Shown here piece by piece: positions 16,986-17,343 of a stretch of 17,343 nucleotides of DNA; the first letter of the stretch is position 1, and each line of letters opens with the position of its first letter. The notes below the pieces were generated by a model that searched no databases, was not told the DNA's origin, and saw nothing but the letters and a program-made list of their open reading frames with translations. The DNA is taken from the NCBI GenBank assembly GCA_034428595.1, contig DAOUHO010000070.1, positions 1 to 17,343 of the forward strand. The letters are read 5' to 3'. Source of the DNA: JAJECS01 sp034428595 (lineage in GTDB: Bacteria > Chloroflexota > UBA11872). The position numbers and the translations under genes are program-made.

Positions 16986-17343
16986 CCTCACCCACCGATC
17001 GCGCCGTCCCCGACGACGCCACGCTGCGCGAAGTCGCACTGACGCGGGACGAATACCACCAGGCGTTCGACATGCTCGACCGCGCCCCGAACGCGGTGGA
17101 GCTGGGAATCATCGGCGGCATGTGGAGCGAGCACTGCGGCTACAAGCACTCGCGCCCGCTGCTGCGCCGATTTCCCGGCACGGGTCCGCGAGTGCTGGTG
17201 GGACCCGGTGAGGAAAACGCCGGCGCCGTGGACATCGGCGATGGGCTGGCCATCGTGATGAAGGTCGAGAGCCACAACCACCCGAGCGCCGTCGAGCCGT
17301 TTCAGGGCGCGGCCACCGGCGTGGGCGGAATCCTGCGCGACAT
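16982..17343 (+). CDS. purL: FGAM synthase subunit PurL, 5' part
   Basis: The frame opens at a GTG overlapping the purQ stop (GTGA) and stays open to the right edge, so only the first 120 residues are seen. Recognisable motifs are MWSEHCGYKHSRPLLRRF (residues 47-64), VGPGEENAGAVDIGDG (73-88) and KVESHNHPSAVEP (94-106). The segment QGAATGVGGILRD follows (108-120). These are the N-terminal catalytic and ATP-site motifs of the small, PurS/PurQ-dependent PurL. The enzyme converts FGAR to FGAM with ATP and ammonia. The gene being the small (about 730-residue) form is inferred from the separate purS and purQ; the rest lies outside the window. Confidence 0.95.
   Translation, partial: MTSPTDRAVPDDATLREVALTRDEYHQAFDMLDRAPNAVELGIIGGMWSEHCGYKHSRPLLRRFPGTGPRVLVGPGEENAGAVDIGDGLAIVMKVESHNHPSAVEPFQGAATGVGGILRD

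Overview
This is a dense, GC-rich bacterial chromosomal segment with essentially no non-coding DNA. It has no sign of mobile elements, CRISPR arrays, tRNA or rRNA. The content is housekeeping: a proteolysis/hydrolase pair, the rod-shape (elongasome) operon, homoserine kinase, GMP synthetase and most of the de novo purine pathway. Separate PurS, PurQ and PurL, the gene order and heavy GTG start use point away from Gammaproteobacteria. My best guess is a high-GC Chloroflexota-like or other deep-branching terrabacterial genome, but that is an impression from protein style, not a demonstrated placement. A complete MreBCD-PBP2-RodA set implies a rod-shaped cell with peptidoglycan.

Layout. Positions 1-470 hold the 3' part of a cyclase-family metal hydrolase on the plus strand, converging on a Nudix hydrolase on the minus strand (501-983). 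The divergent gap 984-1110 carries a plausible sigma70-type promoter for a PHP-domain hydrolase (1111-1806). That gene overlaps a Lon-family gene (1803-4190) by four bases. A 111-base gap then leads to mreB, mreC, mreD, mrdA (PBP2), rodA and thrB (4302-10816), with gaps of 0 to 12 bases or four-base overlaps throughout. A perfect TATAAT spans the thrB stop codon just ahead of guaA (10829-12484). purD, purB, purC, purS, purQ and purL follow without a break, and purL runs off the right edge.

How the genes work together. The mre/mrdA/rodA block encodes the side-wall synthesis machine: MreB filaments, the MreC/MreD scaffold, the PBP2 transpeptidase and the RodA glycosyltransferase. The guaA-pur block covers GMP formation plus PurD, PurS/PurQ/PurL, PurC and PurB, which are steps 2, 4, 7 and 8 of IMP synthesis.

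The most unusual feature is in the Lon-family protein. Its AAA+ ATPase motifs look intact, but the protease active-site signature reads GPASG instead of GPSAG, so alanine sits at the position of the catalytic serine and a serine lies one residue later. Two other conserved protease-domain motifs are also altered. This could be a Lon-like unfoldase with lost or changed peptidase activity, co-translated with a PHP hydrolase. Smaller points of interest are the coupling of homoserine kinase to the elongasome operon, a near-leaderless guaA with an N-terminal extension, and unusual residues in conserved RodA motifs.
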